DNA of 64,000 bases from Bacteroidota bacterium (GTDB lineage Bacteria > Bacteroidota > Bacteroidia > Flavobacteriales > Weeksellaceae). Numbering within the stretch: the first letter of the stretch is position 1; every line of letters starts with the position of its first letter. Shown here piece by piece: positions 61,485-64,000 of the stretch. Position numbers and translations under genes: made by a program. The notes under the pieces were generated by a model. That model had not been told where the DNA came from. It saw only the letters and a program-made list of their open reading frames with translations, and ran no database searches. The stretch spans positions 1 to 64,000 of the forward strand of contig JAEXBA010000056.1 in NCBI GenBank assembly GCA_023457935.1, read 5' to 3'.

Positions 61485-62015
61485 TTATTTTTTGCTTTTT
61501 TTGCCTTTGTATCTTTGGTCTTTCCAGTCCTTAAACTGGCGGTCGGCGCTCTTGTTATTGCTGTTTCGCCATTTGCGGTCGTCATCATCCCAGTCGCGGT
61601 CGTTGTTTCTCCAATTACCGTTTTGGTTTCTGTAATTGTTATCGCGTTTTTTCTGCTGACCTTTGGCGTAATCGGTTGCTCTTCCGCCATACACTTTTTT
61701 GGCCTGTCCCGGAGGCAGATTTCTGCCGTTATTACCGTATACCGGATAATTACCATTTCTGGAAAGAATGCCCGGTCTGCCGGCCACATCTCCTCTTCTT
61801 AACACGCGGCCGTTCTGATAAACGGTTCCGTTTCTGTCGCGGTACACTTCACCCTGACGGTAAACTGTACCGTCACCGGCTCTGTACACGCCGCCTTGAG
61901 GATACTGATTTGGATATTGGTTCGGATAGTTATTTCCGTAAGGATTGCTTGATGCGCATGAGGTTAACGTAATCGCCAAACCCGCTCCAAGCATTATTTT
62001 AAACAAATTTTTCAT
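61485..62015 (-). CDS. Secreted lipoprotein with Tyr/Asn-rich repeats
   Basis: A 176-residue protein with lipoprotein signal (Cys20 in LAITLTSCASS). The body is low in complexity: NNYPNQYPNQYPQGG, then three units of the type GTVYRQGEVYRD / GTVYQNGRVLRR, and a highly charged tail (DWDDDDRKWRNSNNKS, KGKKSKK). It looks extended and unfolded on the surface. Unknown function. Confidence 0.8.
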   Translation of the reverse strand: MKNLFKIMLGAGLAITLTSCASSNPYGNNYPNQYPNQYPQGGVYRAGDGTVYRQGEVYRDRNGTVYQNGRVLRRGDVAGRPGILSRNGNYPVYGNNGRNLPPGQAKKVYGGRATDYAKGQQKKRDNNYRNQNGNWRNNDRDWDDDDRKWRNSNNKSADRQFKDWKDQRYKGKKSKK

Positions 62016-62097
62016 TTTTCTATTTTTTTGATGAATTAATTATACATTTCCAATCATAATGCCAAACTCATTAATAAAACAGAAAAAAAGGCAATTA

Positions 62098-62595
62098 TTA
62101 TTTACCGGTAAAATCGCTTCTGCGCTCGACGAGCATGACGTCGCGCCAAACGCCGTTCATTTCCGCAATTCTTACCCGTGTACCTACGAGTCTGAAACCC
62201 AGTTTCTGATGCACAGCGATACTGGCTTTATTTTCGGGAAAAATACCGGCTTCCAAGGTCCAGAAACCATGTTCCTCGCTGTCAAGGATCAGTTTTTTCA
62301 GCAGCATTGTTCCCAGTCCTTTTCCCTGCACGGAACCGGTTAAATAAATACTCACTTCTGCAACACCTTTATAGCAGTCGCGCGGACTGATTGGCTGAAG
62401 CGCTGCCCAACCTACTGTATTGCCGTCTGCGTCTTCCAGAACCCAGCGGCAGTTTTTCAGAAACTTGACATCCCACACTTCCCACGCCGGCGGCTTTTTA
62501 TCAAAAGTAGCGTTTCCGCCCTGGATACCTTCAAGAAAAATATTCAGTACTGCGGTTGCGTCTTCGGGCTGCATCTCGCGAATCACGTAGTTCAT
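62098..62595 (-). CDS. GNAT N-acetyltransferase
   Basis: A 165-residue acetyltransferase of the phosphinothricin acetyltransferase (Pat-like) type: YVIREMQPEDATAVLNIF, EVSIYLTGSVQGKGLGTMLLKKLI with the acetyl-CoA loop, and GFWTLEAGIFPENKASIAVHQKLGFRLVG. It acetylates an amine with acetyl-CoA; the substrate is not clear. It lies 27 bp past the stop of uvrA. Confidence 0.9.
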   Translation of the reverse strand: MNYVIREMQPEDATAVLNIFLEGIQGGNATFDKKPPAWEVWDVKFLKNCRWVLEDADGNTVGWAALQPISPRDCYKGVAEVSIYLTGSVQGKGLGTMLLKKLILDSEEHGFWTLEAGIFPENKASIAVHQKLGFRLVGTRVRIAEMNGVWRDVMLVERRSDFTGK

Positions 62596-62622
62596 TGATG
62601 AATTGTTTTTCTGGGTTAATAA

Positions 62623-64000
62623 TTACAGTTCGTTTTTTAAAAACTTACCCGTCAGCGATTTTTTACTCTTAACAATCTGTTCCGGAGTTCCTTCTGCAAC
62701 GATCATTCCGCCGTGTTTTCCGCCTTCCGGGCCAATGTCGATAATGTAATCGGCGAGTTTAATAACATCCATATTATGTTCAATAATGATGAATGAATTG
62801 CCTAAATCAACGAGTTTGTTGATGGCTTCCATCAGGACTTTTACATCCTCAAAATGAAGTCCAGTGGTTGGTTCATCCAGAATATAAAGCGTGTTTCCTG
62901 TCTGGCGTTTCGAAAGTTCTGTTGCCAGTTTAATACGCTGCGCTTCTCCTCCACTGAGTGTTGTCGATTGCTGCCCAAGCGTGATGTAACCCAAACCGAC
63001 ATCCTGCAAAGTTTTCACTTTGTTGAAGATTTTAGGAATCGGAGCGAAAAAATCCACGGCTTCATCAATCGTCATTTCCAGAACATCGGAAATGGATTTC
63101 CCTTTGTAACGCACTTCCAGCGTTTCGCGGTTGAAGCGTTTTCCGTTGCAGGTTTCACAGTGAACATACACATCGGGAAGAAAATTCATTTCAATTACCT
63201 TTAAACCGCCGCCCTGACAGGTTTCGCATCTTCCGCCTTTTACGTTGAACGAAAAACGTCCCGGTTTGTAACCACGGATTTTCGATTCGGGAAGTTCAGC
63301 AAAAAGATTTCGGATATCGGTAAACATTCCAGTATAGGTTGCCGGATTGGAACGCGGCGTCCTTCCAATCGGTGTTTGGTCTACATCAACGATTTTATCA
63401 ACATTGTCCAGACCTTCCACTTTTTTGTACGGCAAAGGTTCCTGAACCGCTCTGTAAAAATGTTTGTTGAGAATCGGATACAGCGTTCCGTTGATTAATG
63501 AAGATTTTCCGCTGCCCGAAATTCCGGTTACGACAACCAGTTTTCCAAGTGGAATTTCCAGGTTTACATTTTTCAGATTATTGCCGGAAGCGCCTTTTAA
63601 AACGATACTTTTGCCGTTTCCCGGTCTTCTTTCTGCCGGAATCTCAATTTTTCTTTTCCCTGAAATATAAGCTGCTGTAATGGTATCGGCTTTCAAAAGA
63701 TCTTGCGGTTTTCCCTGCCACAGGATTTCGCCGCCGTATTTTCCGGCTCTTGGACCGATATCCAACACTTCATCGGCTTCCAGGATCATTTCTTTATCAT
63801 GTTCAACAACAAGTACAGAGTTTCCGATATCGCGAAGATTTTTCAGGGAATTAATCAGCCGTTCGTTATCTCTCTGATGAAGCCCGATGGAAGGTTCATC
63901 CAGAATATACAGAACATTCACCAGCTGTGAACCGATTTGCGTTGCCAAACGGATCCGCTGCGATTCACCTCCGGAAAGTGTCCGTGAACTGCGGCTTAAA
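62623..64000 (-). CDS. uvrA: Excinuclease ABC subunit A (C-terminal part, 5' end off the window)
   Basis: About 459 residues of the C-terminal portion, open to the right edge. It begins within the first signature motif ([16 protein letters not shown]) and Walker B region ([15 protein letters not shown]), then the second ATPase with [15 protein letters not shown] and the C-terminal zinc finger (CETCQGGG and CETCNGKRF), then [39 protein letters not shown]. UvrA finds bulky DNA damage with UvrB. The true start lies beyond 64000. Confidence 0.97.
   Translation of the reverse strand, partial: LSRSSRTLSGGESQRIRLATQIGSQLVNVLYILDEPSIGLHQRDNERLINSLKNLRDIGNSVLVVEHDKEMILEADEVLDIGPRAGKYGGEILWQGKPQDLLKADTITAAYISGKRKIEIPAERRPGNGKSIVLKGASGNNLKNVNLEIPLGKLVVVTGISGSGKSSLINGTLYPILNKHFYRAVQEPLPYKKVEGLDNVDKIVDVDQTPIGRTPRSNPATYTGMFTDIRNLFAELPESKIRGYKPGRFSFNVKGGRCETCQGGGLKVIEMNFLPDVYVHCETCNGKRFNRETLEVRYKGKSISDVLEMTIDEAVDFFAPIPKIFNKVKTLQDVGLGYITLGQQSTTLSGGEAQRIKLATELSKRQTGNTLYILDEPTTGLHFEDVKVLMEAINKLVDLGNSFIIIEHNMDVIKLADYIIDIGPEGGKHGGMIVAEGTPEQIVKSKKSLTGKFLKNEL

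Overview
The window is a chromosomal stretch from a member of the Bacteroidota, most likely Flavobacteriia and by protein style Chryseobacterium-like (Weeksellaceae). The evidence is AT-rich DNA, repeated promoter -7 boxes of the Bacteroidota type TAnnTTTG, a type IX secretion protein (PorQ), a DUF2723 glycosyltransferase, a BamA/TamA-type lipoprotein, a menaquinone pathway and a probable sulfonolipid gene pair. There is no rRNA or species marker, so the genus is an inference. No prophage, plasmid or CRISPR array is visible.

Layout. 1-7.6 kb: a partial unknown gene, then a beta-oxidation operon on the minus strand (marR - fadN - fadA - fadE), with a small four-helix-bundle gene in each of the two fad intergenic gaps and palindromic operators upstream of marR. 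7.6-10.3 kb: iron-type ABC ATPase and permease with a TlpA-like lipoprotein. 10.3-18.5 kb: ferredoxin-type reductase, SanA-like protein, TamL-like outer membrane protein, TrmH-family methyltransferase, three small envelope/stress proteins, cmk, porQ. 18.6-24.6 kb: pyrH-frr, then menB, two PH-domain membrane proteins, menA and a metallo-beta-lactamase-fold hydrolase. 24.7-29.7 kb: NUMOD4/HNH protein facing the SRP RNA gene, DUF4199, GT2 glycosyltransferase, GIN-domain lipoprotein, phosphohexomutase. 29.8-33.3 kb: an unusual lipid-type operon (fatty acid hydroxylase, ketosynthase III fused to a haem-oxygenase-like domain, unknown protein). 33.4-39.5 kb: aminotransferase, a decayed third four-helix-bundle gene, kdsB, LolA-like protein, lipoprotein glutathione peroxidase, a repeat array, NAD-binding protein, MmcQ, ribF. 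39.6-44.2 kb: atpD-atpC, a 25-codon micro-ORF between two terminators, an AOS-family acyltransferase and a CysK-like enzyme (probable capnine pathway). 44.4-53.9 kb: two GT-C membrane proteins, DUF1697, a TPR-like secreted protein, kdsA, TonB receptor. 54.3-64 kb: two tandem lipoproteins, a Nudix regulator broken by a stop codon, a DtxR-type repressor, TPR protein, gyrA, small proteins, GNAT, and the C-terminal part of uvrA.

How it fits together. Most genes are housekeeping: nucleotide and cofactor synthesis, LPS Kdo synthesis (kdsA, kdsB), outer membrane assembly, fatty acid degradation and respiration. The most interesting material is smaller. (1) A class of inverted-repeat-bounded units carries four-helix-bundle (23S-IVS-type) genes inside operon gaps: two intact, one decayed, plus probable empty hairpins. 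(2) A ketosynthase/diiron-oxidase-like fusion sits in a lipid operon. (3) A probable sulfonolipid pair is present. (4) GyrA has leucine at the classic quinolone position 83. (5) A Nudix regulator has a nonsense codon inside its Nudix box. All functions are read from sequence alone; no searches were run.
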